Positions 1 to 8,890 of a DNA stretch of 64,000 nt are shown here, piece after piece. Under the pieces are notes generated by a model. That model was not told where the DNA came from and made no database searches. It saw only the letters and a list, made by a program, of their open reading frames with translations. The translations under genes were made by a program, and so were the position numbers. Positions within the stretch are counted from its first letter, which is position 1. Each line of letters starts with the position of its first letter. The stretch covers positions 372,001-436,000 of the forward strand of contig CAWAQG010000008.1 in assembly GCA_963784135.1 (NCBI GenBank). The letters are read 5' to 3'. The stretch is from JADFXI01 sp963784135. Lineage in GTDB: Bacteria > Nitrospirota > Thermodesulfovibrionia > Thermodesulfovibrionales > Dissulfurispiraceae.

Positions 1-220
1 TCTGGGCATAACCGATATCGCGTATGAAATGGACATCAACGAGGCAGTTGGCAGGGTCCGCAAAGGAGATTTCGACGGCGTGTTTTTCCTGAATCCGACA
101 GGGATCGGCGATGTGGAAAGGGTAGCCCTGTCTAATTTGCGAATGCCGCCAAAGTCGACCTATTTTTACCCGAAGGTCCTGACCGGATTGGTCATTAATA
201 GTTTTAAAAACAATTTCTAA
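1..220 (+). CDS. DUF1015 family protein, C-terminal end only
   Basis: The reading frame is open from the left edge of the window (codons begin at base 2) and stops with TAA at 218-220, so only about the last 72 residues of the protein are present. The tail contains FFLNPTGIGDVE and PPKSTYFYPKVLTGLV, which match the conserved end of the DUF1015 family as I remember it. These are proteins of unknown biochemical role and roughly 400 residues. It lies 11 bases upstream of gap, on the same strand, so the two may be cotranscribed. Function is not known. Confidence 0.75.
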   Translation, partial: LGITDIAYEMDINEAVGRVRKGDFDGVFFLNPTGIGDVERVALSNLRMPPKSTYFYPKVLTGLVINSFKNNF

Positions 221-231
221 GGAGGACTAAT

Positions 232-1236
232 ATGTCAATAAGAGTAGCAATCAATGGTTTTGGCAGGATCGGAAGAAATTTTTTCAGGACGAGCAGGGGG
301 CACAGCGGTTTGGAGATCGTTGCCATTAACGATCTTACCGATGCAAAAACACTTGCCCACCTTCTGAAATATGATTCCGTGCATGGGACTTTTGATGCTG
401 ACGTTAAGGCAGGCGAGGGCATTATTATCGTCGACGGGAAGGAGATAAAAGTATTGGCGGAGCGTGCGCCCGAAAACCTTCCCTGGAAAAGCCTGAATGT
501 GGATGTTGTAATAGAGTCCACCGGACTTTTCACCGAACGTGAAAAAGCCTCAAAACATATCGCTGCAGGGGCAAAGTGGGTCATTATTTCCGCTCCTGCA
601 AAAGAGCCTGATGTCACCGTCTGCCTTGGCGTCAACGAAGATGCCCTTGATCCCGGCAAGCATAAAATAATATCCAATGCCTCATGCACTACAAACTGCC
701 TGGCGCCGGTTGCCAAAGTCCTTCACAAGGAATTCGGCATTATCAGGGGTCTTATGACAACTGTGCATTCCTACACTAACGACCAAAGGATCCTTGACCT
801 CCCCCACAAGGATTTGAGAAGAGCGAGGGCCGCGGCGCTTTCAATGATTCCAACTACAACCGGAGCTGCCAAGGCGGTAGGTCTTGTGCTGCCTGAACTG
901 AAGGGGAAGCTTGACGGGTTTGCGATCCGTGTTACCACCGCGAACGTCTCAGCCGTAGACCTCGTGGCTGAGCTGAACAGGGATGTTACAGTCGAAGACG
1001 TAAATGCAGCTATGAAGAAATGGGCGGAAGGCCCTATGAAAGGGGTGCTGCAGTATGTGGAGGAACCGCTCGTTTCTGTCGATTTCAACGGGAATCCCCA
1101 CTCCTCAATTTTCGATGCCGGTTTGACAAAAGTGATGGATAAGCGCATGGTCAAGATTATATCCTGGTATGACAATGAATGGGGTTATAGCACACGTCTG
1201 AGGGACCTTGTCCTTTACATCGGCAAGAGAGGCTAA
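232..1236 (+). CDS. gap: Type I glyceraldehyde-3-phosphate dehydrogenase
   Basis: Cytosolic glycolytic and gluconeogenic enzyme that interconverts glyceraldehyde 3-phosphate and 1,3-bisphosphoglycerate with NAD(P). The 334-residue length is normal for the family. The N-terminal nucleotide-binding motif INGFGRIGRNFFR is present, followed by the catalytic motif SNASCTTNC with the active-site cysteine at residue 152, and the C-terminal SWYDNEWGYS signature. A strong ribosome binding site (AAGGAGG) lies just before the ATG. pgk begins two bases after the stop, giving the common gap-pgk operon for successive glycolytic steps. Confidence 0.97.
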   Translation: MSIRVAINGFGRIGRNFFRTSRGHSGLEIVAINDLTDAKTLAHLLKYDSVHGTFDADVKAGEGIIIVDGKEIKVLAERAPENLPWKSLNVDVVIESTGLFTEREKASKHIAAGAKWVIISAPAKEPDVTVCLGVNEDALDPGKHKIISNASCTTNCLAPVAKVLHKEFGIIRGLMTTVHSYTNDQRILDLPHKDLRRARAAALSMIPTTTGAAKAVGLVLPELKGKLDGFAIRVTTANVSAVDLVAELNRDVTVEDVNAAMKKWAEGPMKGVLQYVEEPLVSVDFNGNPHSSIFDAGLTKVMDKRMVKIISWYDNEWGYSTRLRDLVLYIGKRG

Positions 1237-1238
1237 GT

Positions 1239-2468
1239 ATGGCGAGAAGAAATGATATCGCTGTCGATATTAAAGATATACTCGGCAAGCTTACAATCGA
1301 AGACCTTAATATAAAGGGGAAAAGGGTTTTCATCCGGGCGGATTTTAATGTGCCCCTTGATGACAATATCGTCATTACTGATGACAGCAGAATACGCTCC
1401 ACGCTCGCCACTATTAATTATGCTATTGATGAGGGGTCCAAGGTCATCCTTGCATCTCATCTTGGCAGACCGAGGGGAAAGGTCGAGCCTCGTTTCAGCC
1501 TTGCTCCTGTTGTCAAACGGTTGCAGCGGCTATTGAATAAGGAAGTCGTGTTTGTTCCCGATTGTGTCGGCCCTCAGGCTGAACATGTTGTCTCAAAGAT
1601 GAAAGAGGGCGATGTCATTCTCCTTGAGAACCTCCGGTTCCACCCTGAAGAAGAGAAAAATGATGAGGCCTTTGCAAAAAACCTGGCGAGTCTTGCGGAT
1701 TTCTTCGTTAACGATGCCTTCGGCACTGCTCACCGCTCTCATGCTTCTACTGTAGGAATTACGAAGTTCCTCCCTTCCGCAGCCGGCTTTCTCATGAAAA
1801 AGGAGATCGAATATCTTAAAGGAGTTGTGGAGAACCCTGTGAGGCCGTTTGTTGCGATACTCGGCGGAGCAAAAGTGTCGGGCAAGATCGGAGTGCTCGA
1901 AAATCTCGTCAGCAAGGTCGACAAGGTCATAGTCGGCGGCGGGATGGCTTATACTTTTATGGGGGCTATGGAATACGAGATCGGCGACTCGCTTGTTGAG
2001 ACCGAGATGTTTGATCTTGCTAAAAGCATCATGGAAAAGCTGAAGCACAGTAATATTAAATTTTATCTGCCTGTTGACAGCGTAATTGCACAGACGATAG
2101 AGGCGGGCGCTGAAACTAAAATTGTTCCCACTCAGGAAATACCCAAAGGATGGCGCGCTCTTGATATCGGCCCGGCATCGGTGAAGCTTTTTTCAGAGGC
2201 GCTTCAGAATGCCAAGACCATCATCTGGAACGGTCCGATGGGAGTTTTCGAGATCGACGCGTTTTCGAGGGGAACATTTGCGATTGCCCATGCGGTAACT
2301 GATGCCTATGCGTTGACTATTGTCGGCGGCGGAGATACGGACCATGCTGTTCATAAGGCTGGTGTCAGTGATGCTATTACTTTTATTTCAACGGGCGGCG
2401 GAGCTTCACTGCAATTGCTGGAAGGCAAAGACCTCCCCGGAATATCGGCGTTGACTGACAGAAAATAA
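1239..2468 (+). CDS. pgk: Phosphoglycerate kinase
   Basis: Transfers phosphate from 1,3-bisphosphoglycerate to ADP, the step after GAPDH. The conserved core starts at KLTIEDLNIKGKRVFIRADF and includes the substrate-binding DFNVPL and SHLGRPRG motifs, the hinge/nucleotide region GGAKVSGKIGVLENL, and the C-terminal GGGDTDHAVHKAG and STGGGASLQLLEG motifs. At 409 residues it is slightly longer than usual because of about 16 extra N-terminal residues. No alternative ATG, GTG or TTG in frame lies nearer the conserved core, so the start two bases after gap is kept. A hairpin terminator follows. Confidence 0.97.
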   Translation: MARRNDIAVDIKDILGKLTIEDLNIKGKRVFIRADFNVPLDDNIVITDDSRIRSTLATINYAIDEGSKVILASHLGRPRGKVEPRFSLAPVVKRLQRLLNKEVVFVPDCVGPQAEHVVSKMKEGDVILLENLRFHPEEEKNDEAFAKNLASLADFFVNDAFGTAHRSHASTVGITKFLPSAAGFLMKKEIEYLKGVVENPVRPFVAILGGAKVSGKIGVLENLVSKVDKVIVGGGMAYTFMGAMEYEIGDSLVETEMFDLAKSIMEKLKHSNIKFYLPVDSVIAQTIEAGAETKIVPTQEIPKGWRALDIGPASVKLFSEALQNAKTIIWNGPMGVFEIDAFSRGTFAIAHAVTDAYALTIVGGGDTDHAVHKAGVSDAITFISTGGGASLQLLEGKDLPGISALTDRK

Positions 2469-2490
2469 GAAGCATTCCAACAGGGAATTT

Positions 2491-2547
2491 AAAAGGGGCA
2501 GCCCGGCGCCTGCAAGTTCTCAGGTCCTATGGGGCTGCCCCTTTTTT
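2491..2547 (+). terminator. Rho-independent terminator after pgk
   Basis: The arm AAAAGGGGCAGCCC (2491-2504) pairs with GGGCTGCCCCTTTT, which runs on into a T tract near 2547. This ends the gap-pgk operon. Its right edge touches the stop codon of the convergent speD gene, so it may serve both directions. Confidence 0.85.
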
Positions 2548-2950
2548 AAGCTATCCGGAGTTCAACATCGCATACCTTATGAGGAAACTTCTCGTCGGTG
2601 TGCGATAGAATGCCCCGCTTCAATTCAACAATAGAAGGGTTTTTGCTTCCAAAACGTCTGATAAGGTAATTTGCCGCAACTTCAGGCTTGATAATATCTC
2701 CGCACGTGAAGATATCTACTGCAGCATATGCATATTCGGGCCAGGTATGTATGGAAAGATGCGATTCGGCAATCACTACCATGCCGCTGATGCCAAACGG
2801 GTTAAACTCATGGAAAGATACATCGATGATAGTTGCTTTCGCCTCCTTGGCAGCAGAAACTAAAGCACCTTTGACCTTGCGCAGATCCTTCAGGATTTCA
2901 GGATCACAGTCTCTCAATTCCACCAAAAGATGGGTACCTAAAGCATTCAA
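2546..2950 (-). CDS. speD: S-adenosylmethionine decarboxylase proenzyme
   Basis: Pyruvoyl-dependent enzyme that makes decarboxylated SAM for polyamine synthesis. The self-cleavage site is in the motif AESHLSIHTWPE. With the start chosen here, cleavage falls between Glu62 and Ser63, the position known for the short bacterial SpeD proteins (Thermotoga type). The later CGD motif with the conserved cysteine is also present. I chose a TTG start at 2950 because it directly follows a very strong purine ribosome binding site (AAAGGGGGAGAGGA) and gives the family N-terminus MNALGTHLLVEL. The open frame extends to 2977 but that start has no such site. The resulting length is 134 residues. No speE or speA is adjacent. 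Confidence 0.93.
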   Translation of the reverse strand: MNALGTHLLVELRDCDPEILKDLRKVKGALVSAAKEAKATIIDVSFHEFNPFGISGMVVIAESHLSIHTWPEYAYAAVDIFTCGDIIKPEVAANYLIRRFGSKNPSIVELKRGILSHTDEKFPHKVCDVELRIA

Positions 2951-3195
2951 TCCTCTCCCCCTTTGATTTAGAATCAAGGAAGCAAACCGCTCCTCAAGCT
3001 ATAAATCATACATGAAAATTTCCCTTCTTGTCAATAAATATAAGTACACTTTTTTAGCTGCCCCAGTCCTTAATAGTGTAATCAAATTTATTAATATCAT
3101 ATACCATAAACTGGAAGTTGTCTATAAAAAAATGTGGTCCCGGTAAATAATATCTCAGTGACGGCGAACATGCGGAAGGCAAATGGAATTAGAAG

Positions 3196-3271
3196 TGGTG
3201 GGCAGTGAGAGAATCGAACTCCCGACACGGGGCTTTTCAGGCCCCTGCTCTACCGACTGAGCTAACTGCCC
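3196..3271 (-). tRNA. tRNA-Phe (anticodon GAA)
   Basis: The reverse complement folds into a full cloverleaf: acceptor GGGCAGT paired with ACTGCCC, D-arm with AGCTCAGTCGGTAGAGCA, anticodon stem GGGGC/GCCCC with loop CTGAAAA giving anticodon GAA, and a T-arm with GTTCGAT. The discriminator A is followed by an encoded CCA (3196-3198). It stands alone between speD and the thioredoxin-like gene. Confidence 0.96.
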
Positions 3272-3420
3272 ATAATCTTACACATTAAACTTTTATACCT
3301 CCAAAAGTCAAGAATTGTGAAGCCCTGGGATGCAATTAAAATTATGGGGTTTGGTATAATACCGTGGTATGTATAAGGCTGCATGAGCAGATTATAAAAG
3401 AATGTCAAAGGCGGTATGTT

Positions 3421-4539
3421 ATGAAAACACTGAGAAAGTGGCACAGTTACAATATATTGCTATTACAGGCGGCGGCCGTATTTGCGGCGCTGGTGGTCGG
3501 ATCATTCGCCTGCACGGCAACGGCGCAGGCATTGCTTCAGACGGGCTTGCAGGCCCCTGAGGTTGCGCTCAACGACATTGACGGCCGACAAGTTGGCCTG
3601 TCCCAATATGCTCAAAACAAGGCGGTGGCGCTTGTCTTCTGGTCTACATGGAGCGCAAATTCATCGAGGGCGCTGAAGCGGATGGAGGACTTCTACAAAA
3701 AGTATGGCGACAGGGGGGTCATGGTCATAGGCATCAATGCCGACAGTCAGACCATCAGCAGCGATGATGTGCAGCGGATAAAGGGGATGGTGAAGGATAT
3801 TGGCGTCACCTTTCCCATGCTTATCGACAAAGAGCTCAAGACTTTTCATGACTATGGCATAATCGCCTTGCCCTCAACAATGGTTATTGTCAAAGGTGCT
3901 ATAGCGTATGAGCTTCCGGGCTTGCCTTTGGTAGGGACTGAGGACCTGTTTGATTATCTGGCGGAACTGGCCGGAGAGCCGGCCCGCAAGAAAGCGGCCC
4001 CTGTATATCAGCCGCGCCACGATGCTATCGCCGATACGAACCTTGCAAGGAGATTTGTGGGTAAGCAGCAGTACACGATGGCGTATACCCTGTTTCAGAA
4101 GGCGATAGAGAAGGACCCCAGGTACATGCTGCCGTATGTGGAACTGGCGAAGCTATATGACGTTGACGGCAAGGGCGCCGAGGCTGAGGAGACTTTGAGG
4201 AAAGCGCTTGCGGCAGAGCCGGGAAATGTTGCGGTGATGAGTGAGTTGGGGTATGTGCAGGCAAGGGCCGGCAAGGTGAAGGAGGCGCTTGAGCTATTGA
4301 AAAACGCGGCAAAGGATGAATCATACACGCCGGCACGGTACTATCTGGCATATGCGCTGGGGATGGACGGGCAGCTAAAGGAGGCGACGGCATTATTTGA
4401 GAGTGCTATAACGGAGAACCCATATGCTATTATCGCCTACCGGCTGAGGGCCGAAGTTTATGAAAAGCAGGGGATGGAAAAAGAGGCTGCCGCAGATTAC
4501 CGGAAAATTCTCGAATTGAAGCTGAAGATAAAGAATTAA
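3421..4539 (+). CDS. Exported thioredoxin-fold protein with C-terminal TPR repeats
   Basis: A 372-residue protein. I start it at 3421 (MKTLRKW), which follows AAAGGCGG, rather than at the upstream ATG at 3364. Residues about 10-36 form a signal peptide ending near ATAQA. Residues about 40-180 resemble the TlpA/AhpC-type thioredoxin fold (APEVALNDIDGRQVGLSQY, then VFWSTWSANSS, then a cis-Pro region ALPSTMVIV). The usual CxxC is replaced by S-A-N-S, so it cannot act as a dithiol oxidoreductase. The last half is made of tetratricopeptide repeats. It is probably a periplasmic scaffold or assembly protein. Specific function unknown. Confidence 0.8.
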   Translation: MKTLRKWHSYNILLLQAAAVFAALVVGSFACTATAQALLQTGLQAPEVALNDIDGRQVGLSQYAQNKAVALVFWSTWSANSSRALKRMEDFYKKYGDRGVMVIGINADSQTISSDDVQRIKGMVKDIGVTFPMLIDKELKTFHDYGIIALPSTMVIVKGAIAYELPGLPLVGTEDLFDYLAELAGEPARKKAAPVYQPRHDAIADTNLARRFVGKQQYTMAYTLFQKAIEKDPRYMLPYVELAKLYDVDGKGAEAEETLRKALAAEPGNVAVMSELGYVQARAGKVKEALELLKNAAKDESYTPARYYLAYALGMDGQLKEATALFESAITENPYAIIAYRLRAEVYEKQGMEKEAAADYRKILELKLKIKN

Positions 4540-4558
4540 GGGGCATCTCAATTAATTA

Positions 4559-5389
4559 ATGAGTTTCGTCCGATATCTGAAAATAGTTCTGAAGAGCGTC
4601 GTTGATTTTTTTAAAGATGGCGGGCTTATGCTTGCCGGGTCATTGTCATATTTTTTCATGATGGCCATTGTTCCGTTTTGCCTTTTTCTTGTTGCGATCT
4701 TCGGCTATTTTATAGGAGAAAATGAGGCGTTCCTAAAATTTTTCTCGGCCAAACTGACGGGCTTCTTCCCTAACGTCACATATAAGATAACAGAGGAATT
4801 AAGGAAATTAATATCGTACCGCGGTCTCGGAACATTCACGTTTATACTGTACGGGCTGCTGTCATTGCAGCTTTTTTCGTCGCTGGAGACAGCTATCAAC
4901 AGGGTCTTCAAAATACGGGGCGGCAGGCCTTTTCCGGTCTCGGTAGTGCGCTCGTTGTTTATTGTTACGCTCATATTAATTTTAATTATCATGTCTTTTG
5001 GCGCAACATCAGCCATTTCCATCCTTAAGGCAGAGAAGGCATTTTTCCCGGATATAAGGGTGGGCAAGATCGCCGGATTCTTTATAGGATATCTGGTCCC
5101 GTTTATGCTGATCTTTCTGATTTCTGCCATTATGTACAAGTTTCTTCCGCTCAGGAAGGTACAATTCCGCAATGCGATTGCCGGCTCATTGTTTGCTGCT
5201 ATCTTGCATGAAGCTGCAAAACACATCTTTACTCTTTATGTAGTGAAGGTAGTGCACCTGGGAACTGTTTACGGCCCCCTTTCAGCCTTTGTGATATTTT
5301 TATTGTGGGTATTTTATTCATCGTGTATATTTCTCATCGGCGCCGAGGTGGTACACAACCTTCAGGGGCCTGCAAAAGGATTGAAATGA
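4559..5389 (+). CDS. YihY/BrkB family inner-membrane protein
   Basis: A 276-residue protein with about six hydrophobic spans. It begins with an amphipathic segment, then GGLMLAGSLSYFFMMAIVPFCLFLVAIFG spread over the first membrane region, followed later by the family-typical stretch around LRKVQFRNAIAGSLFAAILHEAAKHIFT and a last helix before IGAEVVHN. These features match the YihY/BrkB (virulence factor BrkB, formerly mislabelled RNase BN) family of unknown transport or envelope role. The start ATG is 19 bases after the preceding stop, so the gene is probably cotranscribed with the thioredoxin-TPR gene. Confidence 0.88.
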   Translation: MSFVRYLKIVLKSVVDFFKDGGLMLAGSLSYFFMMAIVPFCLFLVAIFGYFIGENEAFLKFFSAKLTGFFPNVTYKITEELRKLISYRGLGTFTFILYGLLSLQLFSSLETAINRVFKIRGGRPFPVSVVRSLFIVTLILILIIMSFGATSAISILKAEKAFFPDIRVGKIAGFFIGYLVPFMLIFLISAIMYKFLPLRKVQFRNAIAGSLFAAILHEAAKHIFTLYVVKVVHLGTVYGPLSAFVIFLLWVFYSSCIFLIGAEVVHNLQGPAKGLK

Positions 5390-5482
5390 GCGCAGTGAAC
5401 AAGAGGATGTCCTTTTATTAGGTGAGGTTTCATGTGTTATACTATCTGTTAAGCAAATTAAGTTTTTACAAGGAGTTGTAGA

Positions 5483-5803
5483 ATGAAAAAGAATTTACGG
5501 AAAGTAGTGGTTGTCGTATTCGCAGCAGCATTGTTAATGGCTATGCAGGGAATGTATGCCGCATCATATGCAGGCTCTGATTTGTCAGGAAAAGTAGCTG
5601 AAACCATGAACAGCGGCGGTTACACCTATGTCCTCCTCGAAAACGGCGGGGCAAAGACGTGGATTGCAGTTCCCCAAATGAAAGTCACCATAGGACAGAC
5701 AATGTCTTTCAAGCCGGGCGCCGAAATGGAAAACTTCAGCAGCAAAACGCTTAAGCGCACCTTTCCGAAGATTGTCTTTTCAGAAGGGCCGGTCATCAAA
5801 TAG
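5483..5803 (+). CDS. Small exported NrfJ-like protein
   Basis: A 106-residue protein with a signal peptide (MKKNLRKVVVVVFAAALLMA..., cleaved near residues 26-31). The mature part has SGKVAETMNSGGYTYVLLEN, a TWIAVPQMKVTIGQ core and FSSKTLKRTF. This pattern resembles the small periplasmic proteins annotated as NrfJ-like or as OB-fold proteins near cytochrome c genes; a link to cytochromes is not shown here. A good ribosome binding site (AAGGAG) precedes the ATG. A hairpin follows the gene. The exact biochemical role is unknown. Confidence 0.6.
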   Translation: MKKNLRKVVVVVFAAALLMAMQGMYAASYAGSDLSGKVAETMNSGGYTYVLLENGGAKTWIAVPQMKVTIGQTMSFKPGAEMENFSSKTLKRTFPKIVFSEGPVIK

Positions 5804-5823
5804 TAATAAAAAATGGGTCTATG

Positions 5824-5864
5824 TCAGGGCAGGAAACTGCAACAGCAGTAATTCCCTGCCCTGA
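5824..5864. terminator. Hairpin between convergent genes
   Basis: TCAGGGCAGGAA (5824-5835) can pair with TTCCCTGCCCTGA (5852-5864) with one bulged base. No clear T run follows on the plus strand. It lies between the convergent ends of the NrfJ-like gene and the lytic transglycosylase gene, so a terminator role is inferred from position. Confidence 0.55.
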
Positions 5865-5875
5865 TCAATGTTACT

Positions 5876-6670
5876 TCAGGGATTAGGCAGGCGGATTACG
5901 TACTGATACGGCGGCGTCGCGTTTGTAATTAAGGCCGGGTTCAGTTCTTTAATCGTGCGGACTGTCGTGTTACACATTTCGGCAATTGCCCTCAGGCTGA
6001 TTGATTTGTCCGTCATTACTTCACTGTATCCAGGCGCGTCGTCCGTCATGTCTTCAGACGGAGTGATCCCGTAACTTTCCGGATCCCGGGCCACAGTAGC
6101 AGCAGCCATAAACTTTGCCATGTAGTGGTTTACTACGCCAGGCAAGTGCAACTCCTTATATTTACTGAGCAGGCGCCTGATTTTCCCGTCTCCGGCGTTG
6201 TAGGCAGCGAGTGCGACATCCCAGCCGCCGAACATCTGATACAAATCCCTGAAATAACTCGCCGCTGCATAAGTAGATTTTACAGGGTCTTTCCGCTCGT
6301 CCACATAACGGTCTATTCTGAGGCCGTACCTTTTCGCTGTCCCCTTTACCAGTTGCCAGAGACCGACAGCATCACCCCGGCCTACGGATACAGGAGAGAA
6401 CCCGCTTTCGATCAGAGGCAGATAAGCCAGATCGAGGGGTATATCCTTGTCACTGAAAATCCTGGTTGTCACGTCAATATACTTCTGAGATTCACTGAGT
6501 TTCTTTTCAAACGCCTCCGGTATTTTCTCCGTAAAAAATTGCAGCGCTCTTTCGTACATCTTGCCTGTAGAGGCATTCTCTATAATTGCGTGCAATTCTT
6601 CCGCGGCAAAAACATTCGCCGGCGATGATAAATATAACAGTAACGATATAAGAATAAACAACCGTCTCAT
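5876..6670 (-). CDS. Membrane-bound lytic murein transglycosylase (MltD-like)
   Basis: Exported 264-residue enzyme expected to cleave peptidoglycan glycan strands with formation of 1,6-anhydromuramic ends. A signal peptide covers residues 1-22 (ends NVFAA). The SLT/GH23 domain spans roughly residues 65-190: the catalytic glutamate is Glu88 in LPLIESGFSP, followed by GDAVGLWQLVKGTAKRYGL and AAYNAGDGKIRRLL, which are the family motifs. The C-terminal 50 residues (ISLRAIAEMCNTTVRTIKELNP) look like a single LysM-type domain. There is no lipobox, so it is probably soluble in the periplasm. It reads towards the NrfJ-like gene. Confidence 0.9.
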   Translation of the reverse strand: MRRLFILISLLLYLSSPANVFAAEELHAIIENASTGKMYERALQFFTEKIPEAFEKKLSESQKYIDVTTRIFSDKDIPLDLAYLPLIESGFSPVSVGRGDAVGLWQLVKGTAKRYGLRIDRYVDERKDPVKSTYAAASYFRDLYQMFGGWDVALAAYNAGDGKIRRLLSKYKELHLPGVVNHYMAKFMAAATVARDPESYGITPSEDMTDDAPGYSEVMTDKSISLRAIAEMCNTTVRTIKELNPALITNATPPYQYVIRLPNP

Positions 6671-6777
6671 TGTGCAGCACCTCTGATTGCGGGATTTGGT
6701 TGAGAAAAAGAAAAGAGTTCAGACAAAATGTTATGTTAACTTAGCATTTGAAGACTATAGCACATCCGGGGAAATTG

Positions 6778-7749
6778 TCAAGCTGCCCTGAATTCCCGCA
6801 TGGCCTCGCTGTAAACATCATCCACGCAGTGGGTGTATTTAGGTGAGAAATGGATGAGTTCAAGGCTGCCTGCCCGTGCTTCGCGCGCAATCCGCCCTGC
6901 CAATGCAGCGGTGAGGTGATTACGCTCATGCGCCCGGTCCCGGTCCTTTTCGAGAAAGTATGCCTCGCAGAATAGCTGGTCGGAGCCGCTGACAAATCTC
7001 ACCACCCTCTCTATATTCTCTTCGTCCGGCGCAATGTCCGTTACATATGATACCTTCTGTCCCCTGGTAATGTGGGCAATCGGCATCAGTTCAGCCATAC
7101 TGTAGTGAGTGCCCGACACCTCGAAAACCGCAGTATCGGGAGACCCCGCCCTGATCGCTTTTTTGAACGAGGAAAGCCAGGGCCCGACAGGCAGCCCCCG
7201 CGCGTTCAGTGCCGCCTTGTCGATGTTTATGTGAAACGCCTCTTCAAGAGCATAGGCCATAACCGGTATCTGATGGCAAAGCTCTACCCCTTTTATGGTA
7301 AAAAGCTGGTCCTCCATGACGGTGCCGTTAAATTCCCTTTCAGGATTATCTTCCCTCTGAAATGAACGCGCCGCATGAAAACTCGCGTGTGACATGAAGG
7401 GGCCTTTTATTTCAAACACCTCTATTTCCAGCGGGTAATTTCTTATCAGGTTCCAGGTGTATCCTTTGAGCTTCCCCTCAACGCAATCAATAATATTGGC
7501 GGGGCCGAATATTTTGAGCGGGACATCCCTCCTGAGAACAGCCCTCAGCAGCATGTCGAAGCCTATAAAATGATCTATGTGGGTATGGGAGACAAACACC
7601 TCGGTGATCTTCAGCAGACTGCCCGGACCAAGTGCTCCGATGTCACCGGCATCGAAGAGCATGGCCCGGTTCTCTCTGATTATTCTAATGTAAACACACG
7701 GATCTTCAAACGGACCGTTAACAGCGCCGGCATGAAAACTTGGCTTCAT
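6778..7749 (-). CDS. Metallo-beta-lactamase-fold hydrolase, ribonuclease Z-like
   Basis: A 323-residue soluble protein with the zinc-binding motif HTHIDH (residues 55-60), an upstream FDAGD strand, SYVTDIAPD (third metal motif), and a C-terminal HFSPKYTH segment like the one in RNase Z. RNase Z trims the 3' end of tRNA precursors. The middle part is more divergent than in standard Rnz, so it could be another tRNase Z-related phosphodiesterase. It is monocistronic, and an inverted repeat array separates its promoter region from galT, which is divergently transcribed. Confidence 0.75.
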   Translation of the reverse strand: MKPSFHAGAVNGPFEDPCVYIRIIRENRAMLFDAGDIGALGPGSLLKITEVFVSHTHIDHFIGFDMLLRAVLRRDVPLKIFGPANIIDCVEGKLKGYTWNLIRNYPLEIEVFEIKGPFMSHASFHAARSFQREDNPEREFNGTVMEDQLFTIKGVELCHQIPVMAYALEEAFHINIDKAALNARGLPVGPWLSSFKKAIRAGSPDTAVFEVSGTHYSMAELMPIAHITRGQKVSYVTDIAPDEENIERVVRFVSGSDQLFCEAYFLEKDRDRAHERNHLTAALAGRIAREARAGSLELIHFSPKYTHCVDDVYSEAMREFRAA

Positions 7750-7770
7750 AGTGCTATAATTATAACATTA

Positions 7771-7877
7771 AAAAAAACAGGTAATAGCTTATGGGTTATG
7801 AGTCATAGGATGACGACGAAATTCTGTTTGTTTTTTTACCCATAACCCCATAACCTATTACCTATAACCTGTTTTTT
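7771..7877. repeat. Inverted 7-bp repeat array upstream of galT
   Basis: The right arm (about 7838-7877) is built from 7-base units of the type CCYATAA (ACCCATAACCCCATAACC and onward) and ends in CCTGTTTTTT. The left arm (7771-7809) carries the reverse units (AACAGGTAATAGC, ATGGGTTATG) and begins with the matching AAAAAACAGG. An AT-rich spacer separates them. The same design recurs at other gene boundaries in this window. It ends 14 bases before the galT start. Confidence 0.8.
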
Positions 7878-7891
7878 AATGAGGAGGACAT

Positions 7892-8890
7892 ATGCCTGAA
7901 CTAAGAAAAGACCCCATTTCCGGCAGATGGGTCATCATATCGATAGAACGCGGGAAAAGACCTTCGGACTTTATATCTCCCTCGCAAAAAAGGAGGGCGG
8001 GAGGGTTCTGTCCGTTTTGCCCCGGCAACGAACATACAACAACCCCCGAGATCATATCATTCAGACCTGCGAGCACCGCTCCCAATTCGTCGGGCTGGAC
8101 GCTCAGGGTTGTGCCCAACAAGTTCCCTGCGTTGCAGATACACGGTGAACTGACAAAAAAAGGCGAAGGAGTTTTTGACCGGATGAACGGCATAGGGGCA
8201 CATGAAGTAATTATCGAGACGGCTGACCATCAACTTTCCCTTGCAACAATGCCGCTCAGGGCAGTTGAGGATGTGCTCTGGGCATACTTCTTCAGACTTA
8301 CAGACCTGAATAAAGACGCCAGGATCAAGTATGTCCTTATTTTTAAAAATGAAGGGGAAGTTGCGGGGTCCTCGCTTGAACACACCCATAGCCAGCTGAT
8401 AGCCCTTCCGATTGTGCCCAAAAGCGTCAAGGAAGAGATAGACTCGTCAAAAAAATATTATGATAACAAGGAACGCTGCATATTCTGCGATATTATTAAC
8501 CAGGAGTTAAGCGCCGACAAACGGGTGATTTACGAGAACGACAGGTATGTCTCGTTGTCTCCTTTTGCCCCGCGGGAGCCTTTTGAGACATGGATATTGC
8601 CCAAGAAGCATGAGTCGAATTTTTCGCCGCCGGACAAGAGCTTCTCCAGTCTCTCGGAAATCCTTCAGCGGACGCTGAAACAGCTCGACAGAGTTCTTGA
8701 TACCCCCCCTTACAATTTTATCATCCACACATCCCCCTTTAAAGAGGAGATGAACGATTACTACCACTGGCATATTGAGATTGTCCCCAAGCTCACCAAG
8801 ACGGCCGGTTTTGAGTGGGGCTCAGGCTTTTATATAAACCCCACGCCTCCCGAAGAAGCAACCAAATATATGAAAGAAGCAAAACTATGA
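7892..8890 (+). CDS. galT: Galactose-1-phosphate uridylyltransferase
   Basis: HIT-superfamily enzyme exchanging UMP between UDP-glucose and galactose 1-phosphate in the Leloir pathway; related proteins can act as ADP-glucose or other hexose-1-phosphate nucleotidyl transferases. The 332-residue protein starts with LRKDPISGRWVIIS, has a zinc-type CPFC motif at residues 40-43, VPNKFPAL, GAHEVIIET, and the active-site HTHSQ at 164-168. The C-terminal domain has a second HIT half with DYYHWHIEIVPK. The stop overlaps the start of glgA (ATGA), linking it to glycogen synthesis, so a sugar-nucleotide role in glycogen metabolism is plausible. Confidence 0.92.
   Translation: MPELRKDPISGRWVIISIERGKRPSDFISPSQKRRAGGFCPFCPGNEHTTTPEIISFRPASTAPNSSGWTLRVVPNKFPALQIHGELTKKGEGVFDRMNGIGAHEVIIETADHQLSLATMPLRAVEDVLWAYFFRLTDLNKDARIKYVLIFKNEGEVAGSSLEHTHSQLIALPIVPKSVKEEIDSSKKYYDNKERCIFCDIINQELSADKRVIYENDRYVSLSPFAPREPFETWILPKKHESNFSPPDKSFSSLSEILQRTLKQLDRVLDTPPYNFIIHTSPFKEEMNDYYHWHIEIVPKLTKTAGFEWGSGFYINPTPPEEATKYMKEAKL

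Noticed and set aside
204..716. Long open frame on the minus strand inside gap
   Set aside because: It is antisense to a clear GAPDH gene and has no recognisable protein features. Similar antisense frames in pgk, gspE and other genes were dropped for the same reason.
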